The notes under the pieces are model-generated. The model was not told the DNA's origin, did no database searches, and saw nothing but the letters and a program-made list of their open reading frames with translations. Shown one piece after another: positions 12,508-21,066 of a stretch of 64,000 nucleotides of DNA. The stretch lies in NCBI GenBank assembly GCA_030949565.1, contig JAUZSK010000079.1:44735-108734 (forward strand), given 5' to 3'. The stretch is from Enterobacterales bacterium. GTDB taxonomy: Bacteria > Pseudomonadota > Gammaproteobacteria > Enterobacterales > Kangiellaceae. The translations under genes and the position numbers were made by a program. Every line of letters starts with the position of its first letter. Position 1 is the stretch's first letter.

Positions 12508-13199
12508 TGATTTTCCCGTTTATTATTTAGCCAAATATGTCTTAATCCAACACGCGCTTTGCAAAGCATGCTTTTAGAGAGCTAAAGTCTCTATTAATTG
12601 AAATATCAATCAATTATAGTCAATATTGTAAAATAAATCTTTCAACGAAATCCATTAGCAAACACCCATAATTGGGTTTCGTCGTTCGGTCGCTGCTAAT
12701 ACTATTAGTTTACCCCCACTCCTGTCATTAAAAAATCGCAAAAAGTTTGATCTCAACTCGTTAATTGGTCATAAAACATCCAATTTGTAGCGAATTGTTT
12801 ATAAAATAGACTGTCTTGTCGCATTCTGTGTCTTAGACTCGCTATTTCTTAGATCAAAATTCAACTTAATTCAGCCATTAGGACACGCCTTTGCCATGCG
12901 CTGCACAAATTTATTAACTCAATCCTTGAACTAAGCTACACCAAATTCAGATTTATAGGCTTTATTTGAGTTTTTCTAGCCTTTGTTCAAATGATTTCAG
13001 CCAAATCTAACTCAGCCAATGACTAAAGGCATTAACTGCAAAGAAATTTATGCTTGTTACTTCCGGTTCAACTATTACAGCTAGCCTGAAAGGTGACGAG
13101 TGTAACAATCAGCCTTGACTCCGGTCTATTAATTAAGCTTGGTAAGACTAAGATCGTAAACTTAAACCGTGAATTCAAATCAAATAATCGAGGGGTTGA
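12508..13199. other. Intergenic region upstream of nuoA
   Basis: About 690 bases between divergently transcribed nuoA and a small plus-strand gene. It is AT-rich and contains no convincing reading frame, tRNA or repeat. The nuo promoter must lie here; a minus-strand -10-like hexamer (ATTATA at 12613-12618 on the plus strand) is present, but I could not find a -35 at normal spacing, so no promoter is called. Confidence 0.4.
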
Positions 13200-13202
13200 T
13201 TG

Positions 13203-13514
13203 ATGTGTAGTAGCCCAAAATCCAGTGGACAAACAAGCCCTCGGGCCAGTAAAATACGTGGGGTTTTTGCCGAATTATCGTCCGAAAAACAAGCCCGTTT
13301 TACCGCAATCGCCAACGCAGCCGATGAAAGGCGCCAACGCCGTATTCAGTTAAAATCATCTGCTAGCGATCTGATTTTAAATCATGGACAGCAGGCTAAA
13401 TCGATTAATATAACCAAATTAACAAACCCCAGCATCCTTAACCAAGTAAAGCGAAGGCTAATTGATACTTATCATTGGGCCAGCCAAAAAGATTTAATCG
13501 GGTTATTTCACTAG
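13203..13514 (+). CDS. Small hypothetical protein
   Basis: A 103-residue basic protein that I do not recognise. The ATG at 13203 has a GAGGGG ribosome-binding site 7 bases upstream, so it looks like a real gene; an in-frame TTG directly before the ATG is less likely. The sequence has no signal peptide or membrane helix, a Ser/Arg-rich N-terminus, and a predicted helical stretch rich in Arg, Gln and Ala (AIANAADERRQRRIQLK). It is isolated between the nuo operon (divergent) and lnt (convergent). No function is assigned. Confidence 0.55.
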   Translation: MCSSPKSSGQTSPRASKIRGVFAELSSEKQARFTAIANAADERRQRRIQLKSSASDLILNHGQQAKSINITKLTNPSILNQVKRRLIDTYHWASQKDLIGLFH

Positions 13515-13575
13515 ACCAAAAGATTTTTTAAAACCCAACACCTATCTTTTTTTATCTTTTTCTCGCAACTAGCAC

Positions 13576-15246
13576 CTAGACCTGCTCTCGTCCCAATGCC
13601 AATCGATGTAACAGCAAAAAGCAAATACTGGCTAACAGAATAAACGCAATCCCCCACAGCCCATAACGTCGATAAGGCGTCTGGTAATAATCCAGTGCGA
13701 GGGTATATTCAAGAGTTGCCTGTTGATTTTTAGGAAGACGCTGTAGCAGCTTGCCTTTCGCGTCAACCACCGCAGAAATACCATCATTGGTGGCACGCAC
13801 CAAGGGCAAACCGAGCTCTAGGGCGCGCATTCGGGCCATTTGTAGATGCTGGTCGGGGCCGAAGCTGCTGCCAAACCATGCATCATTACTGATGGTCACG
13901 ATAAGTTTAGGCTTGTCGGACAGTTCATCCGCTTGATGCACAAGATTTTGCACTATTTTGGGATAGGTAATTTCATAACAAATCGCTGGAATAACGGTAA
14001 ACCCTTCAAATTCAATGGCTTTCTGTGGACTAGTTGCCGGTGAAAAACTGGACATGGGTAAATTAAAAAACTCAATCACGCCTCTAAGCAATCCCCCCAA
14101 TGGCACATATTCACCAAATGGGACGAGTACTTGCTTGTGATATTCCTGAGTTTGACCGCCTAGTCCGATCATTGCGGAATAGCTGGTTTTTGTTGCAAAA
14201 TCATAGACTGGCAAACCGAGTAAAATATGGCTCTGGTTAGCCCTCGCTCGTTGCTTTAAATCAACAATAATATCTTTAACTTGATGCCGGTACGCAGGGA
14301 TTGCTCCCTCCGGCCATACCAGTAAATCGGCCTTCCAGTGGTGTTGACTCTGAGCATACAATATATCCATAATGCGAGAAAAATGCGCCCTATCCCATTT
14401 ATCATTTTGTGAAATATTAGGCTGCACTAGAGCAATCTTTAATGCTTTGCTATCGACCTGATGCTGCTGCAGCGGTAAAAGCCACGCAGTAACTGGCATT
14501 ATTAGGCTTATCAGCGCCACGGGCAAGATCAAAGAGCGCCAGTAAGCCTCTGATTTAACTTGGAAAAATTGAATTCCAAGAATGACGAACAAACAAGCGA
14601 TGACCAGTAAACTCCAGCCAACCCCATAAACACCTATCCAGGTGGAAACAACACTTAACGGCCCATCAAGTTGAGTATAACCGGCAAATAACCAAGGAAA
14701 ACCGCTGAATAGCTTGCTTTGTACCAGTTCCGAAATAATCCACACAAAAGGGATAATCAACAACACTCGACCTTTACCAAACCAACTAACCAAGCCTTGT
14801 AAAAGATAAAAACAAGCGGCTTTAACACTGGCCAGCAATAGCACAAATAGCGCAGTAATGAGTAATGCTAATAGAACATTGGCATGACCATAGTTGTGGA
14901 TACTAACGTAAACCCAACTCACACCCACCGCAAAAGCACCGATCGACCAACTAAAAACGATCTTAAAGAGACTTGTTTGCTGGGTTGGTGTGGAAAATCG
15001 AAGCAGTGCCCGCCAGCCAGAACCTAGACTAGTCGTTTTATCCTCGGAGGGTGTGGGCCCAGCTTCAAGCTGTTTAATCAGCCCATAAACCAGCGCCATA
15101 AGCGATAAAAGACTCAGCGGCCAAAAGTTGAAAGGAGCAAAACCGAAAGGATACAGACCACCCAACAGCAACATCTGGAGTGTCGCCACCTGCCTAGCAG
15201 ACGGTGTCACTATAGCCGCTAAAAATAATTGAATCCTAGTCATCAT
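13576..15246 (-). CDS. lnt: Apolipoprotein N-acyltransferase
   Basis: Inner-membrane enzyme that adds the third acyl chain to outer-membrane lipoproteins. 556 residues, somewhat longer than the usual 500-520. The N-terminal half has several membrane helices, followed by a periplasmic nitrilase-type domain. The Glu-Lys-Cys triad is visible: Glu in LLVWPEGAIPAY, Lys in YHKQVLVPFGEYVPL and Cys in VIPAICYEITYP. A last C-terminal membrane helix closes the protein. It overlaps corC by 11 bases, the common corC-lnt pair. Confidence 0.95.
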   Translation of the reverse strand: MMTRIQLFLAAIVTPSARQVATLQMLLLGGLYPFGFAPFNFWPLSLLSLMALVYGLIKQLEAGPTPSEDKTTSLGSGWRALLRFSTPTQQTSLFKIVFSWSIGAFAVGVSWVYVSIHNYGHANVLLALLITALFVLLLASVKAACFYLLQGLVSWFGKGRVLLIIPFVWIISELVQSKLFSGFPWLFAGYTQLDGPLSVVSTWIGVYGVGWSLLVIACLFVILGIQFFQVKSEAYWRSLILPVALISLIMPVTAWLLPLQQHQVDSKALKIALVQPNISQNDKWDRAHFSRIMDILYAQSQHHWKADLLVWPEGAIPAYRHQVKDIIVDLKQRARANQSHILLGLPVYDFATKTSYSAMIGLGGQTQEYHKQVLVPFGEYVPLGGLLRGVIEFFNLPMSSFSPATSPQKAIEFEGFTVIPAICYEITYPKIVQNLVHQADELSDKPKLIVTISNDAWFGSSFGPDQHLQMARMRALELGLPLVRATNDGISAVVDAKGKLLQRLPKNQQATLEYTLALDYYQTPYRRYGLWGIAFILLASICFLLLHRLALGREQV

Positions 15247-16120
15247 CGGGATGAATAACGGGCTCTTGAGTTAACACCCGTATCAACTTGATACGTCGAG
15301 TATCGGCATTAATAATTTTAAACTGGAATTGGTCTATTTCGATAGCTTCATCGGTGCTCGGCACATGACCAAAAGCTTGCAGTAAAATACCGCCAATGGT
15401 ATCAAATTCATCTTGCTCCAAAGTCACGCTAAAAAATTCATTAAATTCTTCGACTTCGGTATGACCTTTCACCACAAATTCAGTATCAGATAGTGCTTGA
15501 ATAGTCTCCTCATCACCGTCGATGTCAAATTCATCCTCAATTTCACCGACGATCTGCTCTAAAACATCCTCAATGGTGACTAAACCAGCCACACAGCCAT
15601 ATTCGTCCACCACAATGGCCATATGATTGCGATTGGTACGAAACTCTCTTAACAGGGTATCAAGACGCTTGCTTTCAGGAATAATCGCGGCTGGTCGTAA
15701 AAAGTCCTTTAGATCAAACTTATTACTATTACCCAAAGTCTGTTGAGCGGTAAAATGCAGTAGATCTTTGGCTAAAATAATCCCCTCAATATCATCTCGA
15801 TTATCGCCGATGACCGGAAAACGAGAATGCCCTGCTTCTATCACAGCTTTTAATATCTGCTTCAGGCTCATTTCATCATTAACCTGCACCATCTGCGGCC
15901 GTGCAACCATGATATCGCGCACATGCAACTCAGAGATATGCATAACACCTATCATCATCGACAACAACTCAGGGTTGATCAATGCATTTTGTTCTGCAGT
16001 TTTAAGAATTTCAATCAGACCGACACGGTCTTGCGGCGTGTCTTGGAATATTTCAGTGATTTTATCGAACCAGGATTTCTTTTCTGCTCCGTTTCTCGAC
16101 GGAGGTTGGTCGTCGCTCAT
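15236..16120 (-). CDS. corC: CorC/HlyC-type CBS domain protein
   Basis: Protein of the CorC (YbeX) family, annotated as magnesium/cobalt efflux accessory; its exact biochemical role is uncertain. 294 residues, soluble form without the DUF21 membrane domain. Two CBS repeats occupy about residues 70-190 (MVARPQMVQVNDEMSL and MAIVVDEYGCVAGLVTIEDV), followed by the CorC_HlyC domain with DEFDTIGGILLQAFGHVP. It is translationally coupled to lnt. The upstream neighbours of E. coli (ybeY, ybeZ, miaB) are absent here. Confidence 0.92.
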   Translation of the reverse strand: MSDDQPPSRNGAEKKSWFDKITEIFQDTPQDRVGLIEILKTAEQNALINPELLSMMIGVMHISELHVRDIMVARPQMVQVNDEMSLKQILKAVIEAGHSRFPVIGDNRDDIEGIILAKDLLHFTAQQTLGNSNKFDLKDFLRPAAIIPESKRLDTLLREFRTNRNHMAIVVDEYGCVAGLVTIEDVLEQIVGEIEDEFDIDGDEETIQALSDTEFVVKGHTEVEEFNEFFSVTLEQDEFDTIGGILLQAFGHVPSTDEAIEIDQFQFKIINADTRRIKLIRVLTQEPVIHPDDD

Positions 16121-16292
16121 GGACTTGTATTTCTCATTTTACAAAGGACACTTGCAGTTTAGCAAAATAGCTGGCGAAAGGGGAAGGTTATTTAAAGATT
16201 AATCACATTTATACCCGTTAGGTGGCGACAAAACGAGACTAGTAAGCAATATCGAGCCAAACCACCAAAAACGGCTTAAATCGGTTATACTT

Positions 16293-17636
16293 ATGCGCAT
16301 GCTAACTTCATCCAATATTCTGCACTCCAACACTGTTTTATATAGAGTATTTGTAGTCATTACCAATTTCCTACAAGCTGAAGACTACAGATTATCGCCA
16401 AGACTAAACCAAGTCTTGTCAGCTTGGCAAAAAGCCAGCTTATTAGTTGTATTTTCAGTGCTGTTATCTGCCTGCGACCAACCGTTTAAGGCTGAAGATA
16501 ATCTGCAAACTTCAAACACAAAACAACAGCTTGCTAGTTCTTCCGAGCTGCCAGAGCGCTACGGTCGCAAGGCATTGTTTAGTTACCCAGAATTTAGTGG
16601 CCCCTATCAGGTGGGTAGCCAACTGCTACAACTGACCGATTGGTCGCGCCTCGACCCCCTTGATCCGAAAAACTTAGATTATCGACAATTACAGGTAAGG
16701 TTTTTTTATCCCAAGCAATATGAATCGCTATCGCCGGTTAACCATCCCATGCTTCCGGTCATCGATCAAGCTAGTTGGAATTATTTGATCGGTCATCAAA
16801 TCCTTGCGGGAAAAAAACTGCGTTACTCTAATTACCATGACGCACGCTGGAATATTCAGCTCGATGCCAATCTGCATCAACAAAACCAACCCTTTCCGGT
16901 ATTAATTTTTTCTCATGGTTACGGATACAATCATAACTCCTATTCTGCCATGCTAGGCGAACTGGCAAGTCAGGGTTATATTATCGTCGCGATCAACCAT
17001 AGTTACGGCGCCAACCCAGCCTATTTAGCCGGCGGCCAATCAATTTGGGCAAAAACACTGCCAAAAGACGACCCTGGACGCTTTATTTCTCTTTGGTCAG
17101 ATGATCAGCGCTTTGTGATCGACCAACTTTTCAGCCTTAACCAAACCGACCGAAGCCCCTTTTACCAAAAACTGGATCTCTCCAACCTAGGATTATTTGG
17201 ACATTCCTATGGCGGCGCAGCAGCTTTTTATACAGCTTCACAAGACAATCGGGTTAAAGCGATTATGAATATTGACGGTAGTCTATTGCAAACCAGCGAA
17301 AACCACCTAGATCAGCCTTTCGCCTATTTACTTTCCAAATATCATCAACCTGGCTATCAATTTGACCCTTCTTCTAGCCCGATTTTTATGGTGCGTTTAT
17401 TAAAATTTAGACACCAAAGCTTTACGGATCATATTTTATGGTGGCAATGGGATTTTGACGATGGTAGCCTGAGCTATCAGCAACTTGATGCTCTTCGGGC
17501 AGTCGAGCTAACAAGTCAGCTAGTGGATGATTTTTTTGCTCAAACTCTGAAAAACCAAAGGTCTCGCTGGTTTAAGCAAAATATTACTAAAAATAGTGAG
17601 ATGGAAATTATCCAAGTAAATCACTCCGTTCGATAG
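16293..17636 (+). CDS. Lipoprotein alpha/beta hydrolase (PAF-acetylhydrolase/chlorophyllase-like)
   Basis: Probable secreted esterase or lipase. The nucleophile elbow GHSYGG has its serine near residue 305 from the first ATG, and the oxyanion segment is FSHGYGYNHNSYSAML. A lipoprotein signal (LLVVFSVLLSAC) lies about 45-60 residues inside the long frame, so the real start is probably the in-frame TTG at 16416 or another downstream codon; the annotated ATG at 16293 would bury the signal. The Asp/His of the triad are not assigned with certainty. Substrate unknown. It stands alone between corC (divergent) and a convergent gene. Confidence 0.75.
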   Translation: MRMLTSSNILHSNTVLYRVFVVITNFLQAEDYRLSPRLNQVLSAWQKASLLVVFSVLLSACDQPFKAEDNLQTSNTKQQLASSSELPERYGRKALFSYPEFSGPYQVGSQLLQLTDWSRLDPLDPKNLDYRQLQVRFFYPKQYESLSPVNHPMLPVIDQASWNYLIGHQILAGKKLRYSNYHDARWNIQLDANLHQQNQPFPVLIFSHGYGYNHNSYSAMLGELASQGYIIVAINHSYGANPAYLAGGQSIWAKTLPKDDPGRFISLWSDDQRFVIDQLFSLNQTDRSPFYQKLDLSNLGLFGHSYGGAAAFYTASQDNRVKAIMNIDGSLLQTSENHLDQPFAYLLSKYHQPGYQFDPSSSPIFMVRLLKFRHQSFTDHILWWQWDFDDGSLSYQQLDALRAVELTSQLVDDFFAQTLKNQRSRWFKQNITKNSEMEIIQVNHSVR

Positions 17637-17707
17637 TGACCATCAATTGAATACTGTCAGGTGCTCTAAAATCCTATATCTTAATCGGTTATGAGTATCA
17701 ATAAGTT

Positions 17708-18838
17708 CTACAAGGCAATAAAATCAAAAATTAGATCGAAAACCCAGATAGCAGCAATAATAAAAACAACAAACAAACCCGCTCCCTTAAACTGCCGTTG
17801 CGGTTTAATCTCATTTAAACGTAAATGCTGAGCCTGCATTTCATCTGTCCAGGTTAAAGGTTTCATCGGTTTCATATAATGGATACGTTCAATATAAAGC
17901 GTGTCGCTTTCTGGTTCAGTATTTTTTAACAATTGAAAAATAGATTTAGCCTGTTCCATGCTGGTTCTAGGTCGTCGCCGTCCGTAACTTTGGATAATAT
18001 CGGCCAATTCGATTGATTCAAAGCCCAAGGCTCGCCATGGAATATCTTTCTTACTAGAATACCACTCTGCATCAATTAATTCTGGGAAAAGCGTAACAAT
18101 CAGTTTCCTTTCTACATCAGATTGACCATGGCTGACCACATAGTCAGCTAAATCAAAAAGGTACAAGATTTTTTCTCGATCTAACGGTGTAATTTGATGT
18201 GCATCAGGGCTAATAAAATACTTGGATAAAATAGCCTCAGGAGGCGCTTTAATGGTTTCTCGATTACCTGTGTAAGTTTCTATCAATTGAAAGGGCTTGT
18301 CCTGGTTTGCACAATAATCAAACAGAACCACCGAAATTTCGATCAATTCATCATCATCCCTCTGCCCAGTAAAAATGGCACCGATGGTTAATATTCGTAT
18401 ATCTTTTTCTTCTAGCGATGGTTGACTGTCTTTGTGTTTATGGAAAACCTTAGCGTCAGAGCTCATAGCCAAAAACTCATCTTCACTCTCAATCGACAGC
18501 AATGACAAACCAGCTTTATCATCATTAGGAACAGTTGAGTTTATACTTGTCATCTTGTTTTCATTAAGAATATGACGTTGATTAGAAAGCTCTTCAATCC
18601 TTTCGTATATTTCAAGCAACTGCTCTTTATCGGCAAAGGGTAATTCAGAATAGCGAACTAGAATCGCTTCCTCTTTTATTAAATCTCTATGAAAATGGTA
18701 CAGATTGGCTAAACGCATATAAATATTAGAGGAGAGGGTTTTATTGGAATCACGGGCAATCGTCTCTTCTTGCTCAAGTTGAGCGAGAAACTTTTGTTCA
18801 ACCAAATTGGTTAAATTAGGTTTAGACGGGATAGACAT
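17708..18838 (-). CDS. Tail-anchored protein with a degenerate exonuclease-like domain
   Basis: 376 residues, not a member of a family I can name. Residues about 145-310 follow the layout of DnaQ-type 3'-5' exonucleases: DDDELIEISVVLFDY, then DLADYVVSHGQSDVERKLI, then a helix before KNTE. The catalytic DxE motif is absent (ILTIGAIFTG at that position) and the HxxxxD motif is changed, so it is probably inactive. A single C-terminal helix (GLFVVFIIAAIWVFDLIF) would anchor it in the inner membrane with the rest in the cytoplasm. The N-terminal 130 residues are charged and helical. The exonuclease comparison is inference. Confidence 0.5.
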   Translation of the reverse strand: MSIPSKPNLTNLVEQKFLAQLEQEETIARDSNKTLSSNIYMRLANLYHFHRDLIKEEAILVRYSELPFADKEQLLEIYERIEELSNQRHILNENKMTSINSTVPNDDKAGLSLLSIESEDEFLAMSSDAKVFHKHKDSQPSLEEKDIRILTIGAIFTGQRDDDELIEISVVLFDYCANQDKPFQLIETYTGNRETIKAPPEAILSKYFISPDAHQITPLDREKILYLFDLADYVVSHGQSDVERKLIVTLFPELIDAEWYSSKKDIPWRALGFESIELADIIQSYGRRRPRTSMEQAKSIFQLLKNTEPESDTLYIERIHYMKPMKPLTWTDEMQAQHLRLNEIKPQRQFKGAGLFVVFIIAAIWVFDLIFDFIAL

Positions 18839-19121
18839 AAAAGCGTTTTGGTTTCCCTAGGTTTGGTTTAATTTCACAAGTAATTATAGTCCCTGACATT
18901 CTCTCTTATCGCGGTAACAACGATGATTTTCACAGATTTATCAATCAATTACAATAACCACACCCTAAAAAAATAGCATTTTGAGTTTTTCTGAAAGCCG
19001 CTAGTAAGGCTTAATTGTTGCTAAAACGTCTTAGCACAAGCGAGCCTATTATTGGGTTTTACAAAGCCTAATGATGCCTTTGATACCCACCATACTACAA
19101 ATTTTGCTTCTGGTTACGCCA

Positions 19122-19155
19122 CCCTCTCCCTACCCTCTTCCATCATGGGAGAGGG
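19122..19155. repeat. Palindromic extragenic repeat
   Basis: Perfect 9-base inverted repeat CCCTCTCCC / GGGAGAGGG with a 16-base loop, in the 415-base gap between rdgC (3' side) and the exonuclease-like gene (5' side). It resembles dispersed REP-type hairpins common in gammaproteobacterial intergenic DNA; there is no following T run, so it is not a classical terminator. The rest of the gap (18839-19121) shows no gene. Confidence 0.55.
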
Positions 19156-19253
19156 ATAAAGAAAGAGATTTAACAGCAGGCTTTGGGAGCAATCACAACT
19201 AAAACTCTAGACCCAAAAAGCGATAAATTCAAATTATTCCTATGTTGCCTCGG

Positions 19254-20156
19254 TTAAGCGCTAGGGTCAATGCCAAACAATTGTTGCAGATGATTAATTA
19301 ATTTAGCTAAACTGCTCGTCATAAGAACAAAGTCTGCATCGAACCGGTGTAACGGGTCCTCATCATCAATATCCTTATTTTCTTGTAACAACTGGTCGCT
19401 AAACTTAATACGTTTTAACTGCATAGTATCTTGAATGGCGACTGATAATTGGTCTTCAAAAATAATGCCCAAGCGTTGCGTGGTATAACCGTCTTTAATT
19501 AGATCGGCAACAAATAGGTTTTCACCATCCAGATCTTTAAACTGAGCCACTCGATCCTGTCTTAAATCTTTAAGCCAATACTCTCCTTTTAACTCGAACA
19601 AACTAGGAGGCTGTTCAAGCACCCACTGATTTAAAATATCGGATGGATTACCATCGGACATAAATGGCGAAGCACCAAAACTACCCATCGAGTCCACCAA
19701 CATTTGATAAAAATCATCTACCTGAGTCGCACTAGACGAATCAATTAATAGCCATTTATTTTTAATATCAAAATATCCAAAGGTATGGCTTGCGCGTACA
19801 AAGGCTTTAGGTAGTAAACTGGCTAAGATATCGTCTTTTAGTCTTAGCTTTTCGGTACGGTAAATTTTTCGGCCGAGTCGTTGTTGTTCTTCAAAAACTT
19901 TTTCTTCCATGGTTTCTTTCACCACGCTAGCAGGGATCACCTTTTGCTCTTTACGCAAACAGACTAACAAACAACCGTTCACCGAGTGAGTGAGCATTTC
20001 GGACTCTCTACCTAGCGGAGCGACCCAACCTTGCGTTTTATCGACCATCGCAGCACAAGGTCTAAAAATTCTGGCTTGTAACTGCTGCTCTAATTGTCCC
20101 GCTTGGATTGAAAAATCCGCCGGAAGCCGATAAATATGACAATTCTTAAACCACAT
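19254..20156 (-). CDS. rdgC: Recombination-associated protein RdgC
   Basis: Ring-shaped DNA-binding protein that modulates RecA, found in beta- and gammaproteobacteria. 300 residues, the usual length. The N-terminus MWFKNCHIYRLP and the segments FRPCAAMVDKTQGWVAPLGR and LPKAFVRASHTFGYFDIK are diagnostic. Monocistronic, with the start facing a divergent small gene. Confidence 0.94.
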   Translation of the reverse strand: MWFKNCHIYRLPADFSIQAGQLEQQLQARIFRPCAAMVDKTQGWVAPLGRESEMLTHSVNGCLLVCLRKEQKVIPASVVKETMEEKVFEEQQRLGRKIYRTEKLRLKDDILASLLPKAFVRASHTFGYFDIKNKWLLIDSSSATQVDDFYQMLVDSMGSFGASPFMSDGNPSDILNQWVLEQPPSLFELKGEYWLKDLRQDRVAQFKDLDGENLFVADLIKDGYTTQRLGIIFEDQLSVAIQDTMQLKRIKFSDQLLQENKDIDDEDPLHRFDADFVLMTSSLAKLINHLQQLFGIDPSA

Positions 20157-20362
20157 AAAAAATAAACCTTATCAGTGAATATTGGGACATAAAATAGCGC
20201 GGCATTATGCCAAGATTTAGCGAATAGCGAAAGCAATTAATGCAGTTCAGCTGGGATTCAGCTATCACTTGTTACTCTATAATGGTTATGAGAGAATCTA
20301 TTTAGTCATTTTGGCAATTAATTAAAATACCAAAATAACCATTTCCAAAAGAGGACACGATT

Positions 20363-20785
20363 ATGTTTATACCATCTAAAACGTCTTTTCAATCCCTATT
20401 CAACAGCAAAAAAATCTATTTTTTGCTGTTAGCACTATCCACTAGTTTGGCTTTTCAGGCCTCTGCAGAAAAACACAAGTACCCTAAATTAAAACCGGCT
20501 GATCCACCTTGCTTATTTTTACTCGATGAAAATACAGGGCAAGCCACAGGAAATCCTGTCAATGCACCCTGCGAATTAGGTAGTATCACCATTAAACCAG
20601 GGCAAAAGGTTAACCCTATGTTGCGTAAAAAATATGGTGAAGTAACCCAAGACGGTAAAACCAAAGTTAGAAAACGCCCCGGACGAGTCAAATACGGTGA
20701 TATCACTCTCAAACGAGGCAAAGCAGGTAACAAAAAACCGACCAAATTTAAAGCCGGTGCGGATTTATCTAAAAAGATCAACTAG
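20363..20785 (+). CDS. Small secreted basic protein with internal repeat
   Basis: 140 residues, not recognised. A signal peptide is clear (YFLLLALSTSLAFQASA, cleavage near residue 36). The mature part is strongly basic and contains a short repeated motif: GSITIKPGQK and GDITLKRGKAG, with KKYGEV and KYGDIT variants between. The pair of cysteines (CLFLLDE and APCELG) could form a disulfide in the periplasm. An AGAGGA ribosome-binding site precedes the ATG. It is followed 37 bases later by ybcJ. No function is assigned. Confidence 0.6.
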   Translation: MFIPSKTSFQSLFNSKKIYFLLLALSTSLAFQASAEKHKYPKLKPADPPCLFLLDENTGQATGNPVNAPCELGSITIKPGQKVNPMLRKKYGEVTQDGKTKVRKRPGRVKYGDITLKRGKAGNKKPTKFKAGADLSKKIN

Positions 20786-20822
20786 CTTTGATTGATATCC
20801 TACTAACACGAGCCGTCAAACA

Positions 20823-21035
20823 ATGAATCAGTTTAATCTAGCGGGCCAGCCTTACATTACACTCGATAACCTCCTTAAAATAGAAGGTATCTGTGAAAGC
20901 GGTGGTAGGGCTAAGCAGGTGATTGCCAGCGGCGCCGTATCGGTGGATGGCAGTGTTGAAACCCGCAAGCGTTGCAAAATAATTGCGGGTCAGCTAGTCA
21001 GTTTAGGTGACGAGACAATTCAAGTTAGCGAATAG
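20823..21035 (+). CDS. ybcJ: S4-domain RNA-binding protein
   Basis: Single S4 RNA-binding domain of the E. coli YbcJ family, 70 residues. The alignment with YbcJ is visible over its whole length: LDNLLKIEGICESGGRAKQV, then GAVSVDGSVETRKRCKIIAG. Probably binds structured RNA; the target is unknown. It converges on the acyl-CoA dehydrogenase gene. Confidence 0.85.
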   Translation: MNQFNLAGQPYITLDNLLKIEGICESGGRAKQVIASGAVSVDGSVETRKRCKIIAGQLVSLGDETIQVSE

Positions 21036-21066
21036 CGAGTCAATTATCGGATCACTGGTATAACAA

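Noticed and set aside
12508-13199. tRNA-Leu or secG before nuoA
   Set aside because: No cloverleaf or conserved tRNA arms could be found, and no SecG frame is present.
16293-16415. First 41 codons of the hydrolase gene as part of the protein
   Set aside because: They would place the lipoprotein signal internally; an alternative TTG start next to the signal is more plausible, although the long start is kept in the coordinates because the true start is not proven.
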